In this document: positions 34,029 through 41,119 of the stretch, piece by piece
Layout: every line of letters begins with the position of its first letter
Position numbering within the stretch: position 1 is the first letter of the stretch
Notes under the pieces: model-generated
What the model saw: only the letters and a program-made list of their open reading frames with translations
Database searches by the model: none
Told to the model about the DNA's origin: nothing
Made by a program: the position numbers and the translations under genes
Origin: Solimonas fluminis
GTDB taxonomy: Bacteria > Pseudomonadota > Gammaproteobacteria > Nevskiales > Nevskiaceae
Length of the DNA stretch: 64,000 bases
Reading direction: 5' to 3'
Assembly (NCBI RefSeq): GCF_002930645.1
Contig: NZ_PSNW01000006.1
Span: 62,001 to 126,000, forward strand

Positions 34029-35114
34029 CTACCCCGCCCGCGGCCCCAGCCTTGCCGAGGCGTCGCGGACCAGTTCGGCAAACAGCGCCGTTGCGTCATG
34101 GTGGCGCATCAGGGGCGCTGCCTGGCCGGCCCAGAGCGACATCAGGTCGGGCCGGTCCTGTGCGCCGGCGGCCTTGCGGAAACTCCCCGTGAACCAGTTC
34201 TGGATGGGGTAGGGAAAGGGCGGGACCCCCGAAGCGCTCATCTCTTCCAGGAAGCGATTGCGGATGCCGCGCGCCAGGCGCCCGCTGAACACCCGCGTCA
34301 GCGCGGTGTAGCGATTGCGTTCGTCGAACAGCATGCGCCGGTGGGGCGTGCTGGCCGAGGACTGCCGGCAGGCCAGGAAGGCCGTGCCGATCTGCACGCC
34401 TTGTGCCCCGAGCGTCAGCGCGGCCGCGATACCGCGGCCGTCGGCGATGCCCCCGGCGGCGATCACCGGCGTCTTCACGCGGTCCGCGACCGTCGGGATC
34501 AGCGCGAAACTGCCGGTCAGCGAATCCTCGGCCGGAGCCAGGAACGACACCCGATGCCCGCCGGCCTCGAAGCCGGTGGCCACGATCAGGTCCACGCCGG
34601 CCGCCTCCATCGCCACCGCCTCGTCGACCGTGGTGATGGCGCCGATGGTGACGATGCCGCGTCGGCGGCATTCCTCGAGGATGCGCGGCGAGGGGATTCC
34701 GAAGACGAAGCTGAAGGCTGGTGGACGTGCTTCCAGCACCGCCTCGACCTGTTCATCGAAGCTCTGGCCGTAGCGCGCCGGCATCGGCGGCGGCTCCACG
34801 CCCAGTTCTTCGTAGTAGGGGCGGAAGCGCTCGATGCCGGCGGCGAAGACTTCCGGCGTCAGCGACAGGCCGCCCTGGTCGTGATTCGAGACCCACAGGT
34901 TCAGCGCATAGGGCTTGTTCGTCCGTGCGCGGATCGTCGCGTCCAGGTCACGGATCTGTGCCGGTTCCAGGTGGTGCACGCCGAAAGACCCGAGTCCGCC
35001 CGCCTCCGATACCGCCGCCAGCAGGTCGACCGAGGACAGGCCGCCGCCGAAGGGCCCCTGCACGATGGGATAGCGCAAACCCAGCTTCCGGCTCACCGCG
35101 GTGTCCTGCCACAT
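34029..35114 (-). CDS. Nitronate monooxygenase family flavoprotein
   Basis: This 361-residue FMN barrel starts with LGLRYPIVQGPFGGGLSS, has the KTPVIAAGGIADGRGIAAALTLGAQGVQIGTAFLA phosphate-binding stretch split over several strands, and a GFEAGGH loop with the probable active-site His. The family oxidises alkyl nitronates, such as 3-nitropropionate derivatives. Some members are enoyl reductase-like (FabK). AGGAG precedes the ATG at 35114. It is divergent from an HxlR regulator that probably controls it through palindromes in the 105-bp gap. Confidence 0.87.
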   Translation of the reverse strand: MWQDTAVSRKLGLRYPIVQGPFGGGLSSVDLLAAVSEAGGLGSFGVHHLEPAQIRDLDATIRARTNKPYALNLWVSNHDQGGLSLTPEVFAAGIERFRPYYEELGVEPPPMPARYGQSFDEQVEAVLEARPPAFSFVFGIPSPRILEECRRRGIVTIGAITTVDEAVAMEAAGVDLIVATGFEAGGHRVSFLAPAEDSLTGSFALIPTVADRVKTPVIAAGGIADGRGIAAALTLGAQGVQIGTAFLACRQSSASTPHRRMLFDERNRYTALTRVFSGRLARGIRNRFLEEMSASGVPPFPYPIQNWFTGSFRKAAGAQDRPDLMSLWAGQAAPLMRHHDATALFAELVRDASARLGPRAG

Positions 35115-35144
35115 GCGAAGGCTCCTGGTTCGAGGTGGCGGCAC

Positions 35145-35150
35145 TATACT
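35145..35150. promoter_or_regulatory. Candidate -10 element of the nitronate monooxygenase gene
   Basis: The minus-strand hexamer TATAGT (plus-strand TATACT) lies 31 bp upstream of the nmo start at a suitable distance for a leader. The presumed -35 position falls inside the first operator-like palindrome at 35156-35172, so binding there would block the promoter. This is pattern matching only. Confidence 0.4.
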
Positions 35151-35155
35151 GCGCT

Positions 35156-35172
35156 GGTTACCCTTGGTAACC
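35156..35172. promoter_or_regulatory. Operator-like palindrome 1 (GGTTACC-CTT-GGTAACC)
   Basis: A perfect 7-bp inverted repeat with 3-bp spacer lies in the gap between nmo and the HxlR-type regulator gene. A second copy of the same half-sites is at 35192-35207. HxlR-family regulators bind inverted repeats and often control a divergent enzyme gene. Confidence 0.7.
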
Positions 35173-35191
35173 CGTTTCCGGAAATAATCAC

Positions 35192-35207
35192 GTTACCCGC
35201 AGGTAAC
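35192..35207. promoter_or_regulatory. Operator-like palindrome 2 (GTTACC-CGCA-GGTAAC)
   Basis: This repeats the GTTACC/GGTAAC half-sites of palindrome 1 with a 4-bp spacer, about 36 bp (3.4 helical turns) centre to centre. It ends 12 bp before the regulator ATG at 35220, so it may mediate autorepression. Confidence 0.7.
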
Positions 35208-35219
35208 CGGAGGTCAGGC

Positions 35220-35561
35220 ATGGTCAAGCTCCGAAGAAGCCGCGTCGAGCCGCCGCCGGAGGTCTGTCCCCTCGGCGAATGCATGAGCCTGATCAGCGGC
35301 GCCTGGTCGCCGCATGTCATCTGGTATCTGCGCGACGGTCCGCGCCGCTTCGGCGAGCTGCGCGCCGACATCAAGGGCGTCTCGGCCAAGGTGCTGACGG
35401 CGCGCCTGCGCCAGCTGGAGCGCGACGGCGTGGTGATCCGCCGCGAGGTCGCGAGTTCACCGCCCACCGTGGAGTATGCGCTCAGCGAACTGGGCGCCGA
35501 GCTGCGGCCGGCCATCGCGGCGATCGTCGACGTCGGTCACCGGCTGAAAAGGCGCAACTAG
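35220..35561 (+). CDS. HxlR-family transcriptional regulator
   Basis: This 113-residue winged-helix protein has the HxlR core: CPLGECMSLISGAWSPHVIWYLRDGPRRF, then GVSAKVLTARLRQLERDGVV and the wing RREVASSPPTVEYALSELG. Cys16 and Cys21 near the N-terminus may serve as redox or electrophile sensors, as in many members. The ATG at 35220 directly follows the second operator-like palindrome. It is divergent from the nitronate monooxygenase gene, its most likely target. Confidence 0.9.
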   Translation: MVKLRRSRVEPPPEVCPLGECMSLISGAWSPHVIWYLRDGPRRFGELRADIKGVSAKVLTARLRQLERDGVVIRREVASSPPTVEYALSELGAELRPAIAAIVDVGHRLKRRN

Positions 35562-35580
35562 GGCCAGTCAACGCTTCACT

Positions 35581-36567
35581 TCAAGCAACGATGCTGACGC
35601 CGTGCGAGGTCTCGTCGGTGAGGATCTCGAAGGCGGCGCGGCTGTCCGTGCGCAGCGTCCGCGACGGCATTCCCGCGCGCTCCAGAGTCACCTCGCAGGC
35701 GGCGATCTTCGAGTTCAGGCAGGTATGGTCGCCGCCCGGCGGGTTCATGTAGCGCAACCCCACGAAATCCTCGCGCGCGGCATGCATGCGCCCGTGGATG
35801 CGCAGGCCGCGCCTGCGGCTGTCGAAATGCCACTCGAAGAACCGCCAGTCGCCGCTGGCGCGCAGCGCCTGCAGCGGCGTATTGAGGCGGTACTCCTCGC
35901 CGTCCAGTCGCAGCACCATCATCGTCAACCGCGGCGTCTGCAGCGGCCCGATCTTCAGCTGCGCCGAGATCGCCTCGAAGAACGCCTCTGGTGCATCGTC
36001 GAAGCCGGCGACCTGTCCCCAGGCGTAGCGGTCCGTGTGCTTGCTGCCCCAGTTGTGGTTCTCGCTGCCCAGCCAGTCGTCGACGGCGATGCACCGGCCG
36101 TCCACCTCCAGCTGGCCGGAGAAGCGCACCAGTGGCCGCGGCGTCACCGCCTTGGCCTTGGGGAAGCCCCCGTCGTAGAGCGCGGTGGGCAGGAACAGCA
36201 GCGGCGGGCCGCCGCCGCCATGGCGCAGGTCCCAGCCGATGCGATGCGGACCGACGGCCTGGCCCTGCGCCCTGCCGTGCTGCAGCGTCGCCGCGCCGAT
36301 CCGCAGGTCCAGGCCCTGGCCGGAAAAGACGCAGTCACCCATCGGGATTTCCGACTTCGCCGCGCAGAGCCGCCCTTGCTCGCGGTGGAAGTACACCGCC
36401 CACAGTTCGCCGATCGCATCCTGCGGCCGGCCCTGCGGCGCGAAGATCGTATAGCGCAGCCAGAAGGCCTCGGCGCGCTGCGGATGGTTCGCGCGCAGGA
36501 ACCAGCTTTCGTAGTGTCCGGCGGACTGTCCGCGGCGATACCTCGCGCCCTGCCAGTCCGTGGTCAT
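35581..36567 (-). CDS. CrtC/AttH-like lipocalin-fold protein
   Basis: This 328-residue protein has an AttH/CrtC-like beta-rich architecture. The opening YESWFLRANHP segment matches the start of the family, and the conserved DDWLGSENHNWGSKHTDRYAWG stretch (here in two parts around residues 165-186) is its hallmark. CrtC hydrates carotenoids, but many relatives are of unknown function, so no substrate is claimed. It begins 1 bp after the stop of yaeQ, so the two are coupled. Confidence 0.65.
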   Translation of the reverse strand: MTTDWQGARYRRGQSAGHYESWFLRANHPQRAEAFWLRYTIFAPQGRPQDAIGELWAVYFHREQGRLCAAKSEIPMGDCVFSGQGLDLRIGAATLQHGRAQGQAVGPHRIGWDLRHGGGGPPLLFLPTALYDGGFPKAKAVTPRPLVRFSGQLEVDGRCIAVDDWLGSENHNWGSKHTDRYAWGQVAGFDDAPEAFFEAISAQLKIGPLQTPRLTMMVLRLDGEEYRLNTPLQALRASGDWRFFEWHFDSRRRGLRIHGRMHAAREDFVGLRYMNPPGGDHTCLNSKIAACEVTLERAGMPSRTLRTDSRAAFEILTDETSHGVSIVA

Positions 36568-36568
36568 T

Positions 36569-37108
36569 TCAGCCGGCCCGCCGTTCCGTGATGGCGAGCA
36601 TGTGGTTCTCGCCGCCGAGGTCGAGATAGAGCTGCCGCTCGGTGACCGTGACCGACAGGCTGTTGCGCCGTTCCAGCCTCCCGGCGATGGCGGTGATCAG
36701 CGGACGGTCGAAGCTGTAGACCGGGATGTCGGCGGCGCGGTGGATGCGCTGCCCGGTGTACTGCGCCAGCAGTTGTTCCGGGTCGCGGTGCGTGTAGACC
36801 GCGGCGCGTCCCGCCAGCTTGCTGCCGCGGTGCAGGCGCTCCGGGTCGGGTGCGCCCACCTCGATCCAGGCCGTCACGCGTCCGGTGAGGTCGCGCACCA
36901 TCACGGCCGGCTCGTCCACGGCGGCAATGCCCTCGGTCAGCAGGATGCCGTCCTGGTATTCCAGGCAGTAGGCCAGCACGCGGATCAGCATGAACTCGGC
37001 GGTCTCCGAGGGCTGGCGTGCCACGCGCAGTTCCAGGTTCTCGTAGACGCCGCGGTCCATGTCGGCGAGCTGGATCGCGAAGTGATGCAGGGTAGCGGTC
37101 TGTGCCAT
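36569..37108 (-). CDS. yaeQ: YaeQ family protein
   Basis: This 179-residue protein matches YaeQ along its length: LHHFAIQLADMDRGVYENLELRVARQPSET (split across strands), LIRVLAYCLEYQDG, RVTAWIEVGAPDPERLHRGSK and a VYSFDRPLI segment. YaeQ has a PD-(D/E)XK-nuclease-related fold, with Glu residues and a Lys that could form an active site. Its biological role is unresolved. It starts 31 bp after the hydrolase stop and ends 1 bp before the CrtC-like gene. Confidence 0.88.
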   Translation of the reverse strand: MAQTATLHHFAIQLADMDRGVYENLELRVARQPSETAEFMLIRVLAYCLEYQDGILLTEGIAAVDEPAVMVRDLTGRVTAWIEVGAPDPERLHRGSKLAGRAAVYTHRDPEQLLAQYTGQRIHRAADIPVYSFDRPLITAIAGRLERRNSLSVTVTERQLYLDLGGENHMLAITERRAG

Positions 37109-37139
37109 GGCGCCGGAGTGTAGCGAAAGCCCGGCGGCT

Positions 37140-38111
37140 TCACCCGCCGGCACCGTGCTCCTTGAACCAGGCGTCGGCCAGCCGGGCCAGCTGCTGCGTG
37201 AACTCGGGCTGCAGGGAGAAGTGGCCGAAGTCGAGTTCGGCATAGCGCCGGGGTCCTGCCAGGCGCAGGAAGCTCTGCCGCGTCACCTCCGGCCGCACCA
37301 TGCGGTCGCGCGTGGGGTTGGTGACCAGCACCGGCACCGCTTGGTTCTGCTCGAAGGGGATCGCTGCCGGCGTGCCGAGCACGCTGGCGAAGTAGCGCGC
37401 CGTGACCGTGGTCAGGATATGCGGATCGCGGCGCCAGAGCTCGTGGAAGCCGCCGTCCCAGTCGCGCCGGTCGAGCATCTCGCGGAACTTCGCCAGCGGC
37501 CGGTACGGCAGCCGCAGGCCGGGAGCCAGCCGGGCCAGGCCGCGCATCAGTGCGCGGAACAGCGGCGGCAGCAGCGGCAGCCGTGCCAGCACGGCAAAGC
37601 GCGTGAACTCCAGGGCGGTGCGGGGATCGCCGAAATCGTAGAGGTTGTGGCAGAGCACCGCGGCGGGCGGATCGCCGTCGCGCGCCATGGCCGCCGCCGC
37701 GAAGTAGGTGAGCCCGCTGCCGACGCTGCCGCCGCCGAGGTAGAGAGTGCCGCCATACTCCTGCCGGGCCCAGCGCGCCACGTCCACGATGTTCTGCACG
37801 GCCTCGTCGATGGTGAAGTCGCCCATCGCGCCGCCCGAGCGGCCCTGGCCCTTCTGGTCGGGCAGCACCACGGTATAGCCGAGCGCATGGCAAGCCATGG
37901 CCAGCTTCACGAAAAGCCCGCCGTAGCCGCCCCCGCCATGATTCAGCACCAGCAGCGGTGCGCCACGCCGCGGCTGAGGGTAGATGTCCAGATGCAGCGT
38001 CACGCCGGTGGACGGCAACTGCCGCACCTGCAGCACGCGGCGGATCCGCTCGATCTCCGCGGTGCTGTAGTAGCGGTGCCAGTAGGGTGCTGCGGGGGCG
38101 GAAGCGTTCAT
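37140..38111 (-). CDS. Alpha/beta-hydrolase
   Basis: This 323-residue hydrolase has the oxyanion-hole motif LNHGGGGYGG and the nucleophile elbow GGGSVGSGL (catalytic Ser). An Asp in NPTRDRMV and a His in DFGHFSLQ could complete the triad. The pattern fits esterases of the serine aminopeptidase/monoacylglycerol lipase type. The substrate is unknown. It is divergent from a TetR regulator and precedes yaeQ. A palindrome between the two divergent genes suggests control by that TetR. Confidence 0.83.
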   Translation of the reverse strand: MNASAPAAPYWHRYYSTAEIERIRRVLQVRQLPSTGVTLHLDIYPQPRRGAPLLVLNHGGGGYGGLFVKLAMACHALGYTVVLPDQKGQGRSGGAMGDFTIDEAVQNIVDVARWARQEYGGTLYLGGGSVGSGLTYFAAAAMARDGDPPAAVLCHNLYDFGDPRTALEFTRFAVLARLPLLPPLFRALMRGLARLAPGLRLPYRPLAKFREMLDRRDWDGGFHELWRRDPHILTTVTARYFASVLGTPAAIPFEQNQAVPVLVTNPTRDRMVRPEVTRQSFLRLAGPRRYAELDFGHFSLQPEFTQQLARLADAWFKEHGAGG

Positions 38112-38177
38112 CGGTGCGGAGCCTGCTCGGGAGGGATCTTCCGCGGCGGTTTGCAGCCCGCCGCGGGCAGGCACAGA

Positions 38178-38210
38178 ATGCGAATAATCCGTCACATTGT
38201 CGATTCGCAT
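38178..38210. promoter_or_regulatory. TetR operator candidate: ATGCGAAT-N17-ATTCGCAT
   Basis: A perfect 8-bp inverted repeat lies in the 105-bp gap between the alpha/beta-hydrolase gene and the divergent TetR gene, ending 6 bp before the TetR ATG. The arms sit 25 bp apart centre to centre, somewhat wide for one dimer, so two dimers or a longer imperfect site are possible. Confidence 0.55.
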
Positions 38211-38216
38211 CCGCCC

Positions 38217-38855
38217 ATGCCTGCCGCGTCGCGCCGCAAGCGCCCGAATCCCCAGCTGAAACAACCCGTTCAGGAGCGTTCGCGGTTCACCGTGGCGGCG
38301 ATCCTGGAAGCCGCTGTTCAGGTTTTCGAGGAGCATGGGCATGCCGCAGGCACCACGGCGCGCATCGCCGACCGTGCCGGCATCTCGGTAGGCTCGCTGT
38401 ACCAGTACTTCCCCAACAAGGACGCGATCCTGGTGGCCCTGGCCGAGCGGCATCTGGACGACGCCGAGGCGCAGGCGCGCCGCCTGCTCGATGCGGCGGC
38501 CGGAGGCGACCGATGGCCGCTGGAGCTGCTGCTGGAGGCGCTGGTGGCCGCGTTCCTGGCCCTGCACCAGCAGCACCCCGGCCTGCACCGCCTGCTGTAC
38601 GAGGGAGGGCTGCTGCCGGAACAGACGCGCGAGCGCCTGCGGCAGCTGGAGCGGCGCTATGGCGAGGAACTGGCCCAGGTGCTGGCCCGGCATCCCGAGG
38701 TGCGGCGCGACGACGCCGAGCTGCAGGCCTGGTTCGTGATCCAGATGCTGGAGCACTTCACGCACCGGCTGGTGCTGGAGCCGCCGGCGCGCAAGCTCCG
38801 GCCCGCGGTGGCCGGGGAACTGAAGACGGTGCTGCTGCGCTACCTGAAGGGCTAG
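38217..38855 (+). CDS. TetR/AcrR-family regulator
   Basis: This 212-residue regulator has a basic N-terminus and the TetR helix-turn-helix: AAVQVFEEHGHAAGTTARIADRAGISVGSLYQYFPNKDAIL (about residues 33-75, in pieces). The rest is a helical ligand domain. The ATG at 38217 lies after the palindrome; a start 13 codons earlier would place coding sequence over that operator candidate. The TAG stop lies in the left arm of the 61-bp hairpin at 38851, so the transcript ends in that structure. Confidence 0.88.
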   Translation: MPAASRRKRPNPQLKQPVQERSRFTVAAILEAAVQVFEEHGHAAGTTARIADRAGISVGSLYQYFPNKDAILVALAERHLDDAEAQARRLLDAAAGGDRWPLELLLEALVAAFLALHQQHPGLHRLLYEGGLLPEQTRERLRQLERRYGEELAQVLARHPEVRRDDAELQAWFVIQMLEHFTHRLVLEPPARKLRPAVAGELKTVLLRYLKG

Positions 38856-38911
38856 GGCCTGTTGACACTACGGCCGTCGCACCGACGGCCGTAGTGTCAA
38901 CAGGCCCTAGC
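38851..38911. repeat. Perfect 61-bp inverted repeat (29-bp arms)
   Basis: The left arm (38851-38879) starts GCTAGGGCCTGTTGACACTA and its exact complement occupies 38883-38911 after a 3-bp spacer CAC. There is no mismatch over 29 bp. The tetR stop codon (TAG, 38853-38855) is inside the left arm. It is far longer than a usual terminator and lacks a T-run, so I list it as an inverted repeat of unknown origin. Confidence 0.85.
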
Positions 38912-38927
38912 GAAAGCTCTGGAAGAG

Positions 38928-39022
38928 CCCGTTCGTGCTGAGCCTGCCGAAGCGCGGGAGGACCTCCCCGCTGCTGGCCCGCGAGTTTCCGTCCAGCCCC
39001 TCGGCAAGCTCAGGGCGAACGG
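38928..39022. repeat. Inverted pair of dispersed repeat GTTCG..CTGAGCCTG..GAAG
   Basis: Copies of the dispersed intergenic motif (consensus GTTCGCCCTGAGCCTGTCGA) lie at 38931-38952 and, inverted, at 38999-39022. The pair sits between the 61-bp hairpin and the convergent DUF1295 gene, and may act with it as a bidirectional stop. Confidence 0.7.
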
Positions 39023-39040
39023 CAAGGCTCCGGAGTTTCC

Positions 39041-39913
39041 CTAGCGCCGCGGCGGCAGCGGCACCAGCGCGGAAACCTTCTTCATGTGGTCCGCGTAGGC
39101 CGGACGGCGCTCGACGCTGCGCTGGTCCATCAGCGGGATGCTGGCGAAGACAAACATCGCCGTCATCGCCAGGGCTCCCGGGATCAGCCAGGCCCAGTAC
39201 TGCGGCGCGGCGGCCAGGCCGAACAGCATCAGGCCCCACCAGAAGCTCAGCTCGCCGAAGTAATTGGGGTGGCGCGACCAGCCCCAGAGGCCGCTGGTGA
39301 TGAACTCGCCCGGCTTTTTCTTTTTCGCGATGTAGGCATGCAGCTGCAGGTCCGCCACGGTCTCGATGGTGATGGCGCCCAGCGTCACGATGAAGGCCAG
39401 CGCGTCGAGCCAGCCCAGTTCGCCCTGGCCATAGCGGATCACCGCGTAGACCGGCAGGCAGCCCAGGAATACCTGGAAGGTGGGAAACAGGTGGATGCCG
39501 AAGAAGTCGGCCAGGAGCTCGGCCTTGCCGGCGCGCTGGCGGACCAGCGGATAGCGCCAGTCCTCGTGGTGCAGGCCGCCCCAGAAGGTGGCCCAGTTGG
39601 CCGTGAGGCGGATGCCCCAGAGCCAGACCAGTCCCACGACCAGCGCGATGCGCGCCGGGTTGGCGCCGGCGTCGGCGTTGAGCCAGCACCAGTACACCGC
39701 CAGCAGGGGCGGGATCACGCTCCAGTAGGCGTCGTAGAAACTGGAGTTGCGGTACTTGCGGCTGAAAGCGAAGATCACGATGGTGGCGGCGATGTCGCCC
39801 GCCAGCGCGTCATAGGGCTGTGGCAGTCCCAAGCCCAGCATCACGGCCAAGGCCAGGCCGGTGCAGATGACATACGACACCACGATCGGCGCGAAATCCG
39901 ACTTGCTGGCCAT
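39041..39913 (-). CDS. DUF1295 membrane protein (steroid 5-alpha-reductase-like fold)
   Basis: This 290-residue multi-pass protein (about seven helices) carries the C-terminal NAD(P)H-binding signature of the steroid reductase/isoprenylcysteine methyltransferase-like superfamily: LWGWSRHPNYFGELSFWWG, followed by MDQRSVERRPAYADHMKKV. DUF1295 proteins are probable membrane reductases of unsaturated lipid or sterol substrates. The start at 39913 gives the first full helix. It is convergent with tetR. Confidence 0.85.
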   Translation of the reverse strand: MASKSDFAPIVVSYVICTGLALAVMLGLGLPQPYDALAGDIAATIVIFAFSRKYRNSSFYDAYWSVIPPLLAVYWCWLNADAGANPARIALVVGLVWLWGIRLTANWATFWGGLHHEDWRYPLVRQRAGKAELLADFFGIHLFPTFQVFLGCLPVYAVIRYGQGELGWLDALAFIVTLGAITIETVADLQLHAYIAKKKKPGEFITSGLWGWSRHPNYFGELSFWWGLMLFGLAAAPQYWAWLIPGALAMTAMFVFASIPLMDQRSVERRPAYADHMKKVSALVPLPPRR

Positions 39914-40063
39914 CCTGTATCCCCCCTCCGGGATCGGTGCTGCGTTTATTTTGACCACTATGACGCCGCCATCCAGGGGCAACCTCGTCTTGGCGGAGTA
40001 GGGCGGGCCGGAACCTGCGGGACCGGCTGGCGGTCGGAAGCCGGTGAACCTATCCTCAGGCCC

Positions 40064-40582
40064 ATGAACCTCCTTGCCCGCTTCCTGGGTGGCGTCTCCG
40101 AGCGGATCGCCGCCGTGGTCCTCGCGGTCGCGGCCGCGCAGTTCCCGGTCTACTTCCTGGCCTACGGCAACACCCTGGCCGGCGCGCAGATGGAGGCCGA
40201 GGCGCGCTACCGCGAACTGCTGGCCGAGGCGGCCACGCTGCACCTGGGCGTGGAGGATTTCGTGCGGCGCCACGAGGAGAACGCCGACGCGGTGTTCCAG
40301 GCCTCCGGGCGCATCCACCGCAGTACCCTGGAGCGCTACCGGCGCTACAGCGCCATGCAGGAGGCGCTGCGCAGCGCCCCGGCCTGGGAGCGCCCACTGG
40401 TGCTGGCGCGCAACTTCGACCCGGCCATCCATGCCGCTGCGCGCTTCGAGCCGGGCCTGCCACTGACGCTGGAGGCGGGCGCCTATGCGCTGGCCGGCCT
40501 GCTGCTGGCCTGGCTGCTGACGAGCCTCGTCGGCCTGGCTTTCCGGGGGGGCGGCGCGCGGCGCGCGGACAGTTTCCGCTAG
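40064..40582 (+). CDS. DUF2937-family membrane protein
   Basis: This 172-residue protein has a helix near residues 12-32, a charged middle with YRELLAEAATLHLGVEDFVRRHEE-type coiled regions, and a C-terminal helix (ALAGLLLAWLLTSLVGLAF). The topology and AAAQFPVYFLAYGNTL segment match DUF2937, an uncharacterised gammaproteobacterial family. The ATG at 40064 begins the first helix. It converges with the thioesterase gene, overlapping by 4 bp. Confidence 0.72.
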   Translation: MNLLARFLGGVSERIAAVVLAVAAAQFPVYFLAYGNTLAGAQMEAEARYRELLAEAATLHLGVEDFVRRHEENADAVFQASGRIHRSTLERYRRYSAMQEALRSAPAWERPLVLARNFDPAIHAAARFEPGLPLTLEAGAYALAGLLLAWLLTSLVGLAFRGGGARRADSFR

Positions 40583-40986
40583 CGCGGCGCCAGGATGCTC
40601 TTGGTGACGGTGGCGCGGGCCACCACGTCCTCGCCGACGCGTGCCTCGGCCTCCATGAAGGCCACCGAACGCCCGCGGCGGATCACGCGGCCGCTGAAGA
40701 CCACGCGGTCGCCGGCCCTGGCGCCCCGCATCAGCGAGACATGGATGTCGTGGGTGACGGCGTTGTGCCCCTCCGGCAACTCGCTCAGCAGGGCGGCGTA
40801 GCAGGCCATGTCGCAGATCGTGTAGACGTTGCCGCCCAGGAACATGCCGGCGGCGTTGACCATGTCTCCGCCCACGTCGATCTCGATGCGCGAACGCCCG
40901 CCGGCGGCTTCGATGCGCTCAACGCCCATGGCGCGGTGCAAGGGGTGATCGACCACGTACGGCAGGAACTGCTCCAGCGAACTCAC
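40579..40986 (-). CDS. PaaI-type hotdog thioesterase
   Basis: This protein of about 135 residues has a single hotdog domain: HPLHRAMGVERIEAAGGR, the NAAGMFLGGNVYTICDMACYAAL active-site helix, and VTHDIHVSLMRGARAGDRV followed by VIRRGRSVAFMEAEA strands. It should hydrolyse acyl-CoA thioesters. The start is uncertain: a GTG at 40986 has GGAG 8 bases upstream, while an ATG at 41019 lacks a site. The catalytic HGG of many relatives is LGG here. Confidence 0.8.
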   Translation of the reverse strand: MSSLEQFLPYVVDHPLHRAMGVERIEAAGGRSRIEIDVGGDMVNAAGMFLGGNVYTICDMACYAALLSELPEGHNAVTHDIHVSLMRGARAGDRVVFSGRVIRRGRSVAFMEAEARVGEDVVARATVTKSILAPR

Positions 40987-41119
40987 GGCTTCTGCTCCGG
41001 CAAGGGACCTTGCCGCCATTCTGGGGCAGCGCCGCGGCCGGGGCACACCGCGCCTGGACGGTGCAGGGGCCGGCGTCAACGGCTATCCTCGGCCACCGCA
41101 AATCCAGGGGAGCCCCGCA

